Shown here: piece by piece, positions 1-9,811 of the stretch
Layout: every line of letters begins with the position of its first letter
Numbering within the stretch: position 1 is the first letter of the stretch
Origin: Leishmania donovani
Taxonomy: Eukaryota > Euglenozoa > Kinetoplastea > Trypanosomatida > Trypanosomatidae
Length of the DNA: 64,000 nucleotides
Reading direction: 5' to 3'
NCBI RefSeq assembly: GCF_000227135.1
Contig: NC_018261.1
Span: 246,353 to 310,352, forward strand
Notes under the pieces: model-generated
What the model was told of the DNA's origin: nothing
Seen by the model: only the letters and a program-made list of their open reading frames with translations
The model's database searches: none
Program-made: the position numbers and the translations under genes

Positions 1-2
1 TG

Positions 3-1376
3 CCCGCTGCGTTGGCCGCAAGCACCGCGACAAGCGACTCATCTGTCGAACGCCTCGCCTTCCCCTACTCTCTGTTGGCCGCTGTAGGTCACCAGTTTCA
101 GCTGCAGCTGCGCGGCATCCCCCTAGGGAGCAGCGGAGACGTCACCCTTCGCCACCCTGCTGGTCCTCGGACGTCCGCCGTGATGCCGTCGGTGGGCGGA
201 GCGGCTCTCATTGCCAGCTGCAGGGGTGGGGACGAGGAGGAGACCAAGTCCACTGCCGCGGCGTGGCGCAGGACCGAGCGCTTTGTGACGGGGCTCATGC
301 AACTCTGCTACCTCGACCCCAAAACATCCTCGACAGAGCTGGAGGGGACGCTGGCGGTGTCGTCTACCAGGCGCGTCTTGACAACGAGCGGCGGAAGTGC
401 CACGCTGGGCTCTAGTGGCGGTGGTAGCTCAGCCCTTGGCGTTCGCGGCAGTCGGGCGAACGTGATTGCAGCGGCCGATGTTGCATCGCACCGCCTACGC
501 TCCCTGGTGCTGCAGCCGGCGGTGATGGACGCCATGTGGGGCTCAATGGAGAACACTGCTATCACCAGGGGCAACGGGGCGTCGCAGCGGTACGGCGAGC
601 GGCGTGAGAAGCGGTCACGGTCGGTGTCCGCCTCAGCAGAGGCACAAGAGCACCTTCGATCGATGCAGCAGCTGCTGCAGGAGTATGGTGCCGCCTCCTT
701 CGACACAACGGTGGAAGCCGCAGACTTTGCCCTCATGATTGCACAGGCCTTCCTGCCTCTCTCTGTCGGCACAAGTGCCTCACTTTCCTCCGCATCAGGC
801 AAAGCAGGCCCGGCCGCCTCGGCAGGGAAGAAGAGCGAGGCGCTTCTGCGTGCTGGACTGGGATGGGGTAGTGCGGTGGTGGGACACGCTGCCACCAAGG
901 CGAGGGTGCACATGCAGCTTCAGCAGCAGCAGAAGGGAGGTGTCTCGTCATTTTCGGCGGCGCTTGCGCATGTCTACAACAGTGCCACGGTAGACACGGC
1001 GTGGCTCGCGCGGAGCGCACTGCGGTACGTCCCACAGCGCATCTGGGAAAAAATGTGTGCCCATCGAGCCGAGAGGCTTGCCCTGGTTCATCGGCACAGC
1101 AAGTGGGTCTCACGCCTCCTCGGAGATTTGCCCACCGCTTCGGAAGCGAAGCAATGCGACGTTGGCGATGCGCACCGCGTCGACCCGCTGCTGGTGGCGC
1201 AGTGGACGCAGTGGGAACGTGTGTTGGAGCAGCTAGGGCTCTCTGAGCACCTTGAAGGCAGTTCAGCCGCGGCGGCAAGCGCGATGCCTCGCCTATCACC
1301 TTTCTCAGCAGAGGATATCACATGTGCGCAGTGGTTGTGGTACTCGCCGTACTTCGCGGCAGAGATAGCGCCCTAA
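3..1376 (+). CDS. Hypothetical protein, 3' part of a gene that starts before the window
   Basis: The reading frame is open from base 3 to a TAA stop at 1374-1376, and the upstream codons carry no stop. The first initiator-like codon, TTG at 12, is not convincing, so the gene most likely begins left of the window. The visible ~457 residues are rich in Ala, Ser and Gly, with serine/glycine low-complexity stretches in the first half and a more ordered, helix-prone second half that includes a run of basic and Trp residues (around SKWVSRLLGDLPT). No signal peptide, membrane segment or catalytic motif is visible. High GC at third codon positions supports real coding. I do not recognise the family. 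Confidence 0.7.
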   Translation, partial: PAALAASTATSDSSVERLAFPYSLLAAVGHQFQLQLRGIPLGSSGDVTLRHPAGPRTSAVMPSVGGAALIASCRGGDEEETKSTAAAWRRTERFVTGLMQLCYLDPKTSSTELEGTLAVSSTRRVLTTSGGSATLGSSGGGSSALGVRGSRANVIAAADVASHRLRSLVLQPAVMDAMWGSMENTAITRGNGASQRYGERREKRSRSVSASAEAQEHLRSMQQLLQEYGAASFDTTVEAADFALMIAQAFLPLSVGTSASLSSASGKAGPAASAGKKSEALLRAGLGWGSAVVGHAATKARVHMQLQQQQKGGVSSFSAALAHVYNSATVDTAWLARSALRYVPQRIWEKMCAHRAERLALVHRHSKWVSRLLGDLPTASEAKQCDVGDAHRVDPLLVAQWTQWERVLEQLGLSEHLEGSSAAAASAMPRLSPFSAEDITCAQWLWYSPYFAAEIAP

Positions 1377-2380
1377 GAGCTGCGGGTGTCGAGGAAGCCC
1401 TGGCTGGCCTACTCGGGTTGCTTCTGCCGTGGCATTGTGTGGTGATTTTCTTCTTGCTCCTATGGGAGGGCGGCTCATAACGTTCCAGGCTGCCGTCCCC
1501 CGCCCGCCTGCACCGCTTATCAGCAAAGAGCCGCTCCCTATCGTGACCGTGCGCTTCTTACCTGAGAACACTGTGAAGGAGCTTAGGAAGGAGATGAAAT
1601 CTGGAATGAGGCGCTGGTGTGCCTCTCCACTGCCTCCTGCTCCGCCTCACTCACCGTGCATGAGATGAACGCAAGCCTAGCACCGCACAAAAAGGCAAAA
1701 AGAAGGGAGAAAAACATGCTCCGTCCGTGTCGGTGAATGTGCCCGTCTTCAAGCGCGTGTGCTCGGCGCCGCGTCGCGATGCTCCCTTCACCCAATCGAT
1801 CTCTTCGACTAATCCGTCACTTGCACTTCTGCCTCGCCGCTCGCCCACCTCTCCCCTGCTTCCTGCTCGCTCTCGCTCTCTCTCTGGAGGCATGGACCAT
1901 CTTGTGGCCATCTCTCGTCTCCGTCTCCTCTTCGATGTAGGTGCCGCACTTGCTTGCGGTGCCCCGTTGCGCTCTGCACTCACTCAAGGAAAAGCAAACA
2001 CGCGGCGGCGTTGTTCAGCCCAAGTAACACTTTACGGGGGCATCGTCGTGCATATATATATATTGTGATTTGGGCTACACATAGAAGCGTGTGAGGGAAC
2101 GGTGGTGTTGCTCCGTTTCGCATTCGTTCTCCTCTACTCCGCCATCATAGAAAAACAAGCACGTGCGTTCTCACCGTTCGCGAACACACGGAAGGGGGTG
2201 GTGAGGGAGGGGTGCCATCGACGCAGCAGCGCGATATCCTCGGTGCCTTCCTCCAAACACGCACACACACACGCAGAAGCCTCTGCTGCCTCATCCACTC
2301 CACCAATCATTTCTTTTCGTGCCTTGTTCGCTTTCTGATAGAAGGGTGTACATATATACATTTTCACACACACTGTACCC
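1377..2380 (+). other. Intergenic spacer / untranslated region
   Basis: This spacer between two plus-strand genes contains pyrimidine-rich tracts (for example around 1835-1930), a short TA run near 2048-2064 and CA repeats near 2262-2275. The open frames in it are short and of low complexity. I see nothing that looks like an extra gene or RNA gene. Confidence 0.6.
2340..2341 (+). promoter_or_regulatory. Predicted spliced-leader acceptor AG
   Basis: A pyrimidine-rich stretch (about 2308-2337) is followed by the first AG at 2340-2341, 39 nt before the ATG at 2381. This is the usual trypanosomatid trans-splicing arrangement. The exact site is inferred. Confidence 0.45.
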
Positions 2381-4918
2381 ATGTCTTCGTCCCACACGGA
2401 GAGAGCAGTATCCCGAACGCAAGGGGTGCAGGGCTCCACGCCGACGAATGCCGGAAGTAGCAAGCTGGGCACGCTCTCCGTCAGCGAGCTCCGCACGGCG
2501 ATGCAGCAGCACCTCCGCTCCACAGGGGCTCTGCGTGAGCTCAAAACGCAGCTACGTGGCATGGTGCTTGCCGAGATTCTACAACAGCCCAAGACGGCCA
2601 GGATGCTCGTGCACGGGGCGTCGCAGTCGGTCCCACCGTCACTAGGAGAAGGGCAGAGGAAGCTGGATGACAGTAAGGCTTCCGCTGCCGGGTCACCTGG
2701 CACACCAGCCATCGCCATCGTCTCGGGCCGGGCAGACCACACCTTGCAGACCTGGTCGTGCGGCTTGGCAGACGCCCTCGTCGAGAATCACCTGCGTCGC
2801 ACGAGGCGCGCAATGTCACTCTCCATCTTCAGCACAGAAGCCGAAGTACCACCTTTCAGTGTGAGCGGCGCCCCAGCGGAGGAGGAGCAGTACCTCGCCC
2901 ACCTCTTCCGGCAGATCGACGCTGGTACCTCCGCCAACCCCGAGGACGACATACTCGCCCCCTCCCCGTCCCACTCTATGAAGAGTGTGTTGCAGCGACT
3001 TGTGGAGGACTACATGGCGCGGCAGGGCCTCGCGAGCACCGCGGAGGTGGCACGGCACCTGCACAGTTGCAGCACCCAGACTGAAGCGGCCGATTGCGCC
3101 GATAGTGCGACGAACCCCCTCAACTCGCTTGAGTGCCGCCTTGCCGCCGTCGATGCCAAGTATGCGCTCACCTTTGCTCAACTGAAGCGGACCGGTGGCT
3201 CGGGGGAGCAGCCTTTCTTTCTCCGCTCCGAGGTGGAACGTCGCCTGCAGCAGCACAAGAACGACATGCACGCGCAGCTGCGCAGCGAGTACGAGCAGAA
3301 GTACAACAGCTTCACTCGAGTCAAGCTGCAAGAGGCACGCGACGAGGCGGAAGGGCGGTACCGCCTCCTTGCGCAGAACAAGACAGAGGAGCTGGCCGAG
3401 ATGGAGCGCAGTCTGCTCGTCAAGCTGGAGCAGGAGCGGCAGCGGCTGAAGATGGCGTGGGAGGACGTTCACCAGCAGCGCGCAGAGCTGGAGAGGCGCC
3501 AGCGCGACACTATAAAACAGCTGGCGGACTACGACGCGGCGAAGCAGCAGAGTGACGCGGAGCTGCACTCATGGAAGGAGAAGACACGCGCGCTGCAGCT
3601 GCAGTGTGCCAAGTGGGAAGAGCTCTGCGGGACACGGCTTATGGAGTTGGACGGCGCTCGCAGTCGTGAGGAGCGGCGTGTGGAGGACATCCGTCGCCTG
3701 CAGGCTGAGCACGCCGCGGAGTTGCAGCTGAAGGAGGAGGAGATTGGCCGTCTGCGCTACCGCCTCCGCCTCGTCTCGCGCGAGAGCGACTACTCTCACT
3801 CTGCCGCCGCAGCAGCAGCAGCAGCCTCAACGGGCCGAAATGAGAACACGGACACCAGCACCGTACCACAGGCACCGCCCCGCACTTCAACTGCGCCGGT
3901 TGACCCACAGCAGCTCTACGGCCTTCTCCTCCGTGCGGAGGAGATGCACCGGAATGCAGCGGTGCAGCAGCAGCAGAAGCGGTGGGACGCAGCGTGGGTA
4001 GCCGCTGCTGCTGCCGCCGCCGTATCTCCTGCGCCAGCCACGGCAGCGGCGGCGGCAACGCCAGAACGCGTATTTGCGGTGTGCCGCAGCTCGTCGCCGG
4101 CGCCGGCGCCACAGGCAGCAGTGTATCCGTTGCCATCAAGTGAAGGGCAGGTCGCTCGGCGGTCACCTGACCGCTCGGAGTCTTCGGACAACCAAGTGGC
4201 AGCGGCGTCCACCCCAGTCGCCGCGATCATGTCGGCCTCCACCTCAGCAGCTACCCCGGCAACTTCCTCGCCCAAGGTAAGCTCCCCAGCGCCGACGGAC
4301 ACCGCTACTGCGGCCAAGCCTCCCCCATCCTCCGCTGACAAGCCTCGGGAAAGCAGCGCCTCATCGAAGAAATCTCTCAGCACCAGAGCCTCAGTCGCAC
4401 CACCATCATCCTCGGTATCGTCCACGCACCCAACTCCCCAGAAGCCAACAAGTGTGCAGGACGTCGAAGCCCAAGCCGCCGAGTCACTTACGTCGTCCAG
4501 CACGCGTATGAGCACGTCTTCATCCAGCGTACCGTCCAGCACCTCGGCAATGCCGGTGCAGCCTAGCGTTCATAATGCAGATGATGATTCCAAAAACAAA
4601 ACTGCCGCCACAGCGCTCCTCAGCTCCGTGACTGAGGAGGAGCAGAGTGGCCGTGATGAGGTGCAGTCGGAGGAAGCCAGCGCGCGTGACAGCATCGCGT
4701 GGTTGGAAAGAAATCGACGCGAGCTACTGACAGAGGATTTGAAGCGTGCCCGCAGTGAGGGCGGCGTAGTCTCGCCCTGGAAGCACTTTGGCGGCGGATC
4801 GTCGGGGCCTCAGTTTGGCGGCGGTGCTGCTGCCGCTGATGTGGACTTCAATGAGTCTTTTAGCAGCGACGACGCAGCGCTCATTCACGACTCGGATGAG
4901 GATGACGTGGAGTTTTAG
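2381..4918 (+). CDS. OFD1-like centriole/basal-body protein
   Basis: The 845-aa protein starts at the ATG at 2381. Residues ~30-62 form a LisH/FOP-type helix pair (ELRTAMQQHL, then LKTQLRGMVLAEIL) that matches the start of OFD1. About 80 residues later comes LVENHLRRTRRAMSLSIF, which parallels the second conserved OFD1 block (LVADHL then SLSVF), followed by a TQTE motif, a short LECRLAAVDAKYA helix and a long coiled coil (~residues 285-470). The order and spacing are those I recall for OFD1. The C-terminal half is Ala/Ser/Pro-rich and disordered, with an acidic tail ending DSDEDDVEF. OFD1 proteins cap distal centrioles and are needed for basal body docking and flagellum assembly. The role here is inferred from the family. 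Homology rests on my reading of motifs, not on a search. Confidence 0.72.
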   Translation: MSSSHTERAVSRTQGVQGSTPTNAGSSKLGTLSVSELRTAMQQHLRSTGALRELKTQLRGMVLAEILQQPKTARMLVHGASQSVPPSLGEGQRKLDDSKASAAGSPGTPAIAIVSGRADHTLQTWSCGLADALVENHLRRTRRAMSLSIFSTEAEVPPFSVSGAPAEEEQYLAHLFRQIDAGTSANPEDDILAPSPSHSMKSVLQRLVEDYMARQGLASTAEVARHLHSCSTQTEAADCADSATNPLNSLECRLAAVDAKYALTFAQLKRTGGSGEQPFFLRSEVERRLQQHKNDMHAQLRSEYEQKYNSFTRVKLQEARDEAEGRYRLLAQNKTEELAEMERSLLVKLEQERQRLKMAWEDVHQQRAELERRQRDTIKQLADYDAAKQQSDAELHSWKEKTRALQLQCAKWEELCGTRLMELDGARSREERRVEDIRRLQAEHAAELQLKEEEIGRLRYRLRLVSRESDYSHSAAAAAAAASTGRNENTDTSTVPQAPPRTSTAPVDPQQLYGLLLRAEEMHRNAAVQQQQKRWDAAWVAAAAAAAVSPAPATAAAAATPERVFAVCRSSSPAPAPQAAVYPLPSSEGQVARRSPDRSESSDNQVAAASTPVAAIMSASTSAATPATSSPKVSSPAPTDTATAAKPPPSSADKPRESSASSKKSLSTRASVAPPSSSVSSTHPTPQKPTSVQDVEAQAAESLTSSSTRMSTSSSSVPSSTSAMPVQPSVHNADDDSKNKTAATALLSSVTEEEQSGRDEVQSEEASARDSIAWLERNRRELLTEDLKRARSEGGVVSPWKHFGGGSSGPQFGGGAAAADVDFNESFSSDDAALIHDSDEDDVEF

Positions 4919-5182
4919 AGAAGAGTCTTGCATGTTGTTGTCGTTTTCCAACCTGCAGCACTCAGCTGCACGAGTCTCGCCGACGCATGCAGAGCAACTG
5001 CAAGCACAAGCTTGAAGGGAGGAACGATGTCGCACTCTATGGAGAAATGATTGCGGGCGACTGTTGCATTATGCACCCGCACCCCCACTCACTAGGCGTT
5101 CGAGACGCGAGAATGACGAAGATCATCACTGCTGCAGTGTCTCTCATATCCTTTCTTTCATCCATTACTCCCACAGCCCTTC

Positions 5183-5806
5183 CTGATGGCGTGTGGCAGG
5201 AAGTGCCTCAGTGCGTGGTGGTGTCACAGGGCCCAGTACATCCCCTCCCACTCTCTCTGTGTGTGCGTGGAGAAGCCGGGCAGCCCCCCTCCCCTCCTGT
5301 GCTTGCGAAATGCCGAGCGGCTTCTGGCGGTGACAGGGTCTGGTGACTGCGACGTGGGGAGGCCAGAGCGATGCATTGCTACTGATGTCGGCAGTGAGGT
5401 CGTGGGCGGCGTTGCGTCGGAGCGACCCGCGCCGCTGAACACGTCGGCGCCATCGGCATGATGGGCGAAGTGCCAGCGTGACTGGAAGGCGTCGCAGCCG
5501 GCCCTCACACTGCCCGCTGGTGTGTGTGGCGGGGGGCCTGGGGCACCGCACGAGGGGGTGCGCGAGGTGGTGGCGTGCGTGATGGGTGCGGCTGTGAGGC
5601 GACCTGCGAGGCGGGTGATCGGGTGGAGCTTGAGACAGAGGCCGTGCTCTCCGATGGCCGAGCCGGCGCATGGCTGTACTGGTCGTGTGTCGACGGCTGC
5701 CATCGCACCACGTGGACGAGGCCGGTGGGTGGCAGCGTGGCGTTTGACCTCGTGTTGTATGGCAAAGAAATGGGCTGACGTTTCAAAGCAAGAGAAGAAA
5801 AAATAT
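5183..5806 (+). mobile_element. SIDER-like truncated retroposon, copy 1
   Basis: This block is clearly homologous, in the same orientation, to 32229-32774. Shared landmarks in order are ACAGGGCCCAGTAC, CTTCTGG-GTGACAGGGTC, AGAGCGATGCAT-GCTACTGATG, GTTGCGTCGG-GCGACC, CCGGCCCTCACACTGCCC and CCTCGTGTTGTATGGCA, then an A-rich 3' end. Small size, an A-rich tail and a position in the spacer just after a coding gene fit Leishmania SIDER elements, which lack coding capacity and are often embedded in 3' UTRs, where SIDER2 members are linked to mRNA turnover. The subfamily is not determined. Confidence 0.7.
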
Positions 5807-6260
5807 ACAGCTCCACAGAAAAGCATTACATGCGCTCACAGAGAGAGAGACGGAGACGTGCGTGCGCACACCGAGCGAAAGCTTCAAGGGTGGCCGTCAC
5901 GGATGGGCAGATCGGCATACCCTGTGACCGCCGTGGAGTAGCACCCCTGTGCTGAGCTGCCCCCGTGTATGCGCTTTTACGGCCTTGCAAGTGAGCGGTC
6001 TAGACTTTGTTCGGCGCGCAGCGGGGCGCGACTCCTTTTTCTGCATATGTGTGGGATCCCTCTTCCCCTTATGCTGACTCGCATCACCTCCCTCCCTCTC
6101 CCTCTCCCTCTCGCCCATGTCTCTCGGTGTGGTGAACGTCTGCAACACTTCGCTTGCCGTGCTGCATTTTTGATCAGACGTGTGAGCGACGCTCATCGAT
6201 GCGAAACAAAACCGAGCTCGACCAAATAAATCGAACAAAAAAAAAAGAAGCGCACAAGCG

Positions 6261-6290
6261 TGTGTGTGTGTATATATATATACACACACA
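6261..6290. repeat. Near-palindromic (TG)n(TA)n(CA)n microsatellite
   Basis: TG, TA and CA dinucleotide runs follow each other without interruption, giving an almost perfect 30-nt inverted repeat that could extrude as a cruciform or fold in RNA. It lies in the spacer between SIDER copy 1 and the nitronate monooxygenase gene. Confidence 0.85.
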
Positions 6291-6416
6291 ACATCCGCAA
6301 TATCGTTGACCGCGCAGGTCCCACGCCTACGTCCCCTTGCAAGAAATCAGCACATCTCATTTAGCTCCTCCTCATTGGCATCGCTTTCCCTCTTTTCGCA
6401 TCGAATATACGCAGCC

Positions 6417-6434
6417 ATATATATATATATATAT
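6417..6434. repeat. (AT)n microsatellite
   Basis: A pure AT dinucleotide run lies in the 5' spacer of the following gene, upstream of its likely splice acceptor tract. Confidence 0.85.
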
Positions 6435-6591
6435 GGTATTCCACTCCATCTTTGGATAGGCCTGTCCACCACTGCCTCTCTCCCCCCCCCCAACTTTCAC
6501 TCTATACGCCTTCCTGCCGGCATCTCTCTCTCTCAGCTTCGCGAGTATCAGGTGTGTCTCTTTACCTTCTGTTTTTCGTTCCCGGTTGTCA

Positions 6592-6593
6592 AG
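6592..6593 (+). promoter_or_regulatory. Predicted spliced-leader acceptor AG
   Basis: The pyrimidine-rich stretch at about 6556-6590 is followed by AG at 6592-6593, only 11 nt before the ATG at 6605. An alternative AG at 6535-6536 follows a (CT)n tract, and another lies at 6601-6602. The choice among them is inferred. All three support starting translation at 6605, because the frame's earlier ATG at 6452 would lie upstream of the acceptor. Confidence 0.4.
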
Positions 6594-6604
6594 TAATATC
6601 AGCA

Positions 6605-7558
6605 ATGCAGGCGAATCGAGTCACATCGCTCTTTGGGGTACAGTACCCCATCGTGCAGGGCGGCATGGTGTGGTGCAGTGGATGGCGTCTGGCGTCTGCC
6701 GTGAGCAATGCAGGCGGTCTCGGCCTCGTGGGCGCCGGTTCCATGAGCTTCGACGTTTTTCAGCACCACGTTCGTCGCTGCAAGGAGGCCGCGAAGAAGC
6801 CCTTCGGCGTCAATGTCCCTCTCAGCCGCGATATGGCGCAGTACATGGACTTCATCATCGAGGAGAAAGTGCCGATCGTGTTCACGAGTGCCGGCAGCCC
6901 TAAGCTCTGGACCCAGAAGCTACAGAGCCATGGCATTAAGGTGGTGCACGTCGTACCCAGCTGCAAGCTCGCCCTCAAGTGCGAAGCGGCAGGGGTCAAC
7001 GCCGTCGTAGCTGAGGGGTTCGAGGCCGGTGGTCACAACGGGTTAGAGGAGATCACCACGATGGCGCTGGTCCCGCAGGTGCGTAAGGCTCTGGCGCCTG
7101 AGGTTCCCCTGCTCGCAGCGGGCGGCATTGCGAGTGGTGAAGCAATGCTGGCAGCTATGGCCCTTGGTGCGGAGGGAGTCCAGGTAGGCACGCGCTTCGC
7201 GGTCACACAAGAAAGCTCGGCGGCAGAGGAGTTCAAGAAGAGGTGCACGGCGGCAGGTGAGGGCGACACGTACCTCACACTGAAGCAGTACATGCCAACT
7301 CGTGTCATGCTGAACGACTACGGCAAAGAGGCCCGCCGCCTCTCTGAATCTGGCGCCACCAAGGCGCAGCTGAAGGAGTTCCGTGGAAAGGGTCGCACGA
7401 AAAAGGGCATGTTCGACGGTGATGTGACGAACGGCGAGCTCGAGATTGGTCAAATCGTGTCCGCATGCAAGGACGTTCCGACCGCTGCGGAGGTGGTAGA
7501 GCGCATGGTAAAGGAGTTCCGCACGCGCAACGCGCAGCTCGCCAAGATGAATCTGTAG
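6605..7558 (+). CDS. Nitronate monooxygenase / 2-nitropropane dioxygenase family FMN enzyme
   Basis: The 317-aa TIM-barrel flavoprotein begins MQANRVTSLFGVQYPIVQGG, with the family's N-terminal P-I-x-Q-G-x-M strand. FMN-binding and active-site elements are visible: the central EGFEAGGHNG motif, whose His is the usual catalytic residue, then AAGGIASGEAMLAAMALGAE and VQVGTRFAVTQES, which form the phosphate-binding part of the barrel. Length matches class I nitronate monooxygenases. Family members oxidise nitronates such as propionate-3-nitronate with FMN and O2; FabK-type enoyl reductases are a sister group, so the substrate here is uncertain. The frame extends upstream to 6452, but I choose 6605 because probable splice acceptors lie between. 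No targeting peptide is seen. Neighbours give no pathway clue. Confidence 0.88.
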   Translation: MQANRVTSLFGVQYPIVQGGMVWCSGWRLASAVSNAGGLGLVGAGSMSFDVFQHHVRRCKEAAKKPFGVNVPLSRDMAQYMDFIIEEKVPIVFTSAGSPKLWTQKLQSHGIKVVHVVPSCKLALKCEAAGVNAVVAEGFEAGGHNGLEEITTMALVPQVRKALAPEVPLLAAGGIASGEAMLAAMALGAEGVQVGTRFAVTQESSAAEEFKKRCTAAGEGDTYLTLKQYMPTRVMLNDYGKEARRLSESGATKAQLKEFRGKGRTKKGMFDGDVTNGELEIGQIVSACKDVPTAAEVVERMVKEFRTRNAQLAKMNL

Positions 7559-8350
7559 AGCACACGAACGAAGCAGTGCGTCCTCTTCACAAAGTCGCGC
7601 GTTGCGAGTCGCACATACACAGGACGGAAGAAAAGAGCGCCGTGACAGAGAGGCGCACACAGCAATATACCATTGCACACGTGTGCACTACCGCCGCCCT
7701 CCTCCCGACCCTCTCTCATCTTCCCTTTTTCTTTTTTTTGTGGACAGTTACATCCCGCGCGCCTTCTTTTCTGTCCTCATTTCTCTGCAGGTTCCCATCC
7801 CACACGCGCCGCACTTCCTTTCGTCAACATCACCGCCACCTCAGCAGCTCAGCTTCTTCACAATGGCTAAAGCAAGGGATGATGGAGCAAGGCGTGGAGA
7901 ACCACACACAAGCTCTGTCGCGCCCACTTAGAATGGCACGCCCAAACACGCACACACAGAGACGCATGTGCTCATGCTTCGTCTCTCACCGTCTCGCTGT
8001 GTGCCACGTCTGCACCAGCACTGGCGGATACACTATGGTTTAGGTGTACCCGAAAAAGGGGGTGAATGCTCGCGTCTCTCGCCTCTCTTCTCTCCCCCCC
8101 CACCTCCCGTGAAAGAGACAACTCATTATACGGCGACGTCTCCAAAATTGGCGAATTGACACCCCACATTGTGTGCGCCAAGCTGGCGTTCCCCTCACAC
8201 ACACGCATGCCGGACCGGTCACGATGGCGTTGTAGTGCGAACATGCACGCGTTCTCCACCTGCGCATGAGCTCGCCCTGAATAGAAAACGCCTCCGCTCT
8301 GCACTTCGCAAACTTTGGCAGGGCGGACAGGAGAGTGAAGGTGCGGTGGC

Positions 8351-8401
8351 GGGGGGGGGGGGGGGGGGGGGGGGTACCCCCATCGGGAAGACTCCGATGG
8401 G
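8351..8401. repeat. G24 run followed by a perfect 8-bp hairpin
   Basis: Twenty-four consecutive G residues (8351-8374) are followed by an inverted repeat: CCCATCGG at 8379-8386, a 7-nt loop, then CCGATGGG at 8394-8401. The G run could form a G-quadruplex. The run length is also the kind of feature that sequencing miscalls. Confidence 0.8.
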
Positions 8402-8589
8402 TCGCATTGCTGCACCTGCAACGCAACCATCATACACATCTCTCGCGAAATGACGTAGATCTCGCCGGGGCGTGCGTGACGCTGCACGAAGAGGGCGAGC
8501 ACAGGAAACTCGCATCCGTTCAGGAATTCCGCTCTGTCTTGGAAGAGGTGTGAGTTTGAGATGGCCGACTCGCGTGTACCCCCACAGCA

Positions 8590-8827
8590 NNNNNNNNNNN
8601 NNNNNNNNNNNNNNNNNNNNNNNNNNNNNNNNNNNNNNNNNNNNNNNNNNNNNNNNNNNNNNNNNNNNNNNNNNNNNNNNNNNNNNNNNNNNNNNNNNNN
8701 NNNNNNNNNNNNNNNNNNNNNNNNNNNNNNNNNNNNNNNNNNNNNNNNNNNNNNNNNNNNNNNNNNNNNNNNNNNNNNNNNNNNNNNNNNNNNNNNNNNN
8801 NNNNNNNNNNNNNNNNNNNNNNNNNNN
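8590..8827. other. Assembly gap (238 N)
   Basis: Unresolved sequence. Open frames that appear to cross it on either strand should be ignored. Confidence 1.
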
Positions 8828-9086
8828 GAGGAGGAGGGGCCATCCTGCACGTCCTACAAGCCGTGCCCGAAACCAGCCCATGGACGCCTACCAGTGGCCA
8901 AAGAAGAGCGGAGGGAGCCCCCTTGCACGCGGCACAGAGGAAAGCGATGCACCTTGCCGATCTGTGTGGCGAGATGAGAAGCGAGAACCAGCAACGGATG
9001 CGGTGCATGGGAAGTACCCCCGACCAGTGCCCCCGCGCGTTCCCAGGAAGCGTCACTTCTCCGCCGCCGGTGACAGACGCGGATGT

Positions 9087-9811
9087 CGAGGCCCCTCCCC
9101 TCACTGGCAGCAATCGTTATGGTGTGCCCAGCGCAGCACCGACCCCTCTCCTTGAATGGGCGTTCACCGTCGTGGAAGAGAAGAAAGGACGTATCGGACG
9201 GCGGCACCCTCATTCTCTGGCCGCGACAAGTCAACAGCTGGCCAGATGAGCAGCGTTACAACGCGGAGGTGGGTCTGGATGCGCAGCCATGGGAGAACTC
9301 GTGCTCCACGACTGTGTGCGTGTGGGAGGGGAGGTGACAGATCTGGAAAGGTCATCTTTTTCAAGTGCTTCTTTCCGTGCATCTGCGGCCGCTCTTGAGN
9401 NNNNNNNNNNNNNNNNNNNNNNNNNNNNNNNNNNNNNNNNNNNNNNNNNNNNNNNNNNNNNNNNNNNNNNNNNNNNNNNNNNNNNNNNNNNNNNNNNNCG
9501 AGGCCCCTCCCCTCACTGGCAGCAATCGTTATGGTGTGCCCAGCGCAGCACCAACCCCTCTCCTTGAATGGGCCCCCACCGTCGTGGAAGAGAAGAAAGG
9601 ACGTATCGGACGGCGGCACCCTCATTCTCTGGCCGCGACAAGTCAACAGCTGGCCAGATGAGCAGCGTTACAACGCGGAGGTGGGTCTGGATGCGCAGCC
9701 ATGGGAGAACTCGTGCTCCACGACTGTGTGCGTGTGGGAGGGGAGGTGACAGATCTGGAAAGGTCATCTTTTTCAAGTGCTTCTTTCCGTGCATCTGCGG
9801 CCGCTCTTGAG
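9087..9811 (+). repeat. Direct duplication of ~313 bp across a 99-N gap
   Basis: Bases 9087-9399 recur at 9499-9811 with a constant 412-bp offset and only a few differences (for example ACCGACCCC/ACCAACCCC and GGGCGTTCACC/GGGCCCCCACC). The left copy ends exactly at the gap edge and the right copy begins exactly at the other edge. That pattern fits two unmerged overlapping contig ends, or a true tandem repeat that the assembler could not resolve. Confidence 0.9.

Noticed and set aside
6452..6604. N-terminal extension of the nitronate monooxygenase as a targeting peptide
   Set aside because: It lies upstream of likely splice acceptors and reads as translated pyrimidine tract; family homology starts at 6605.
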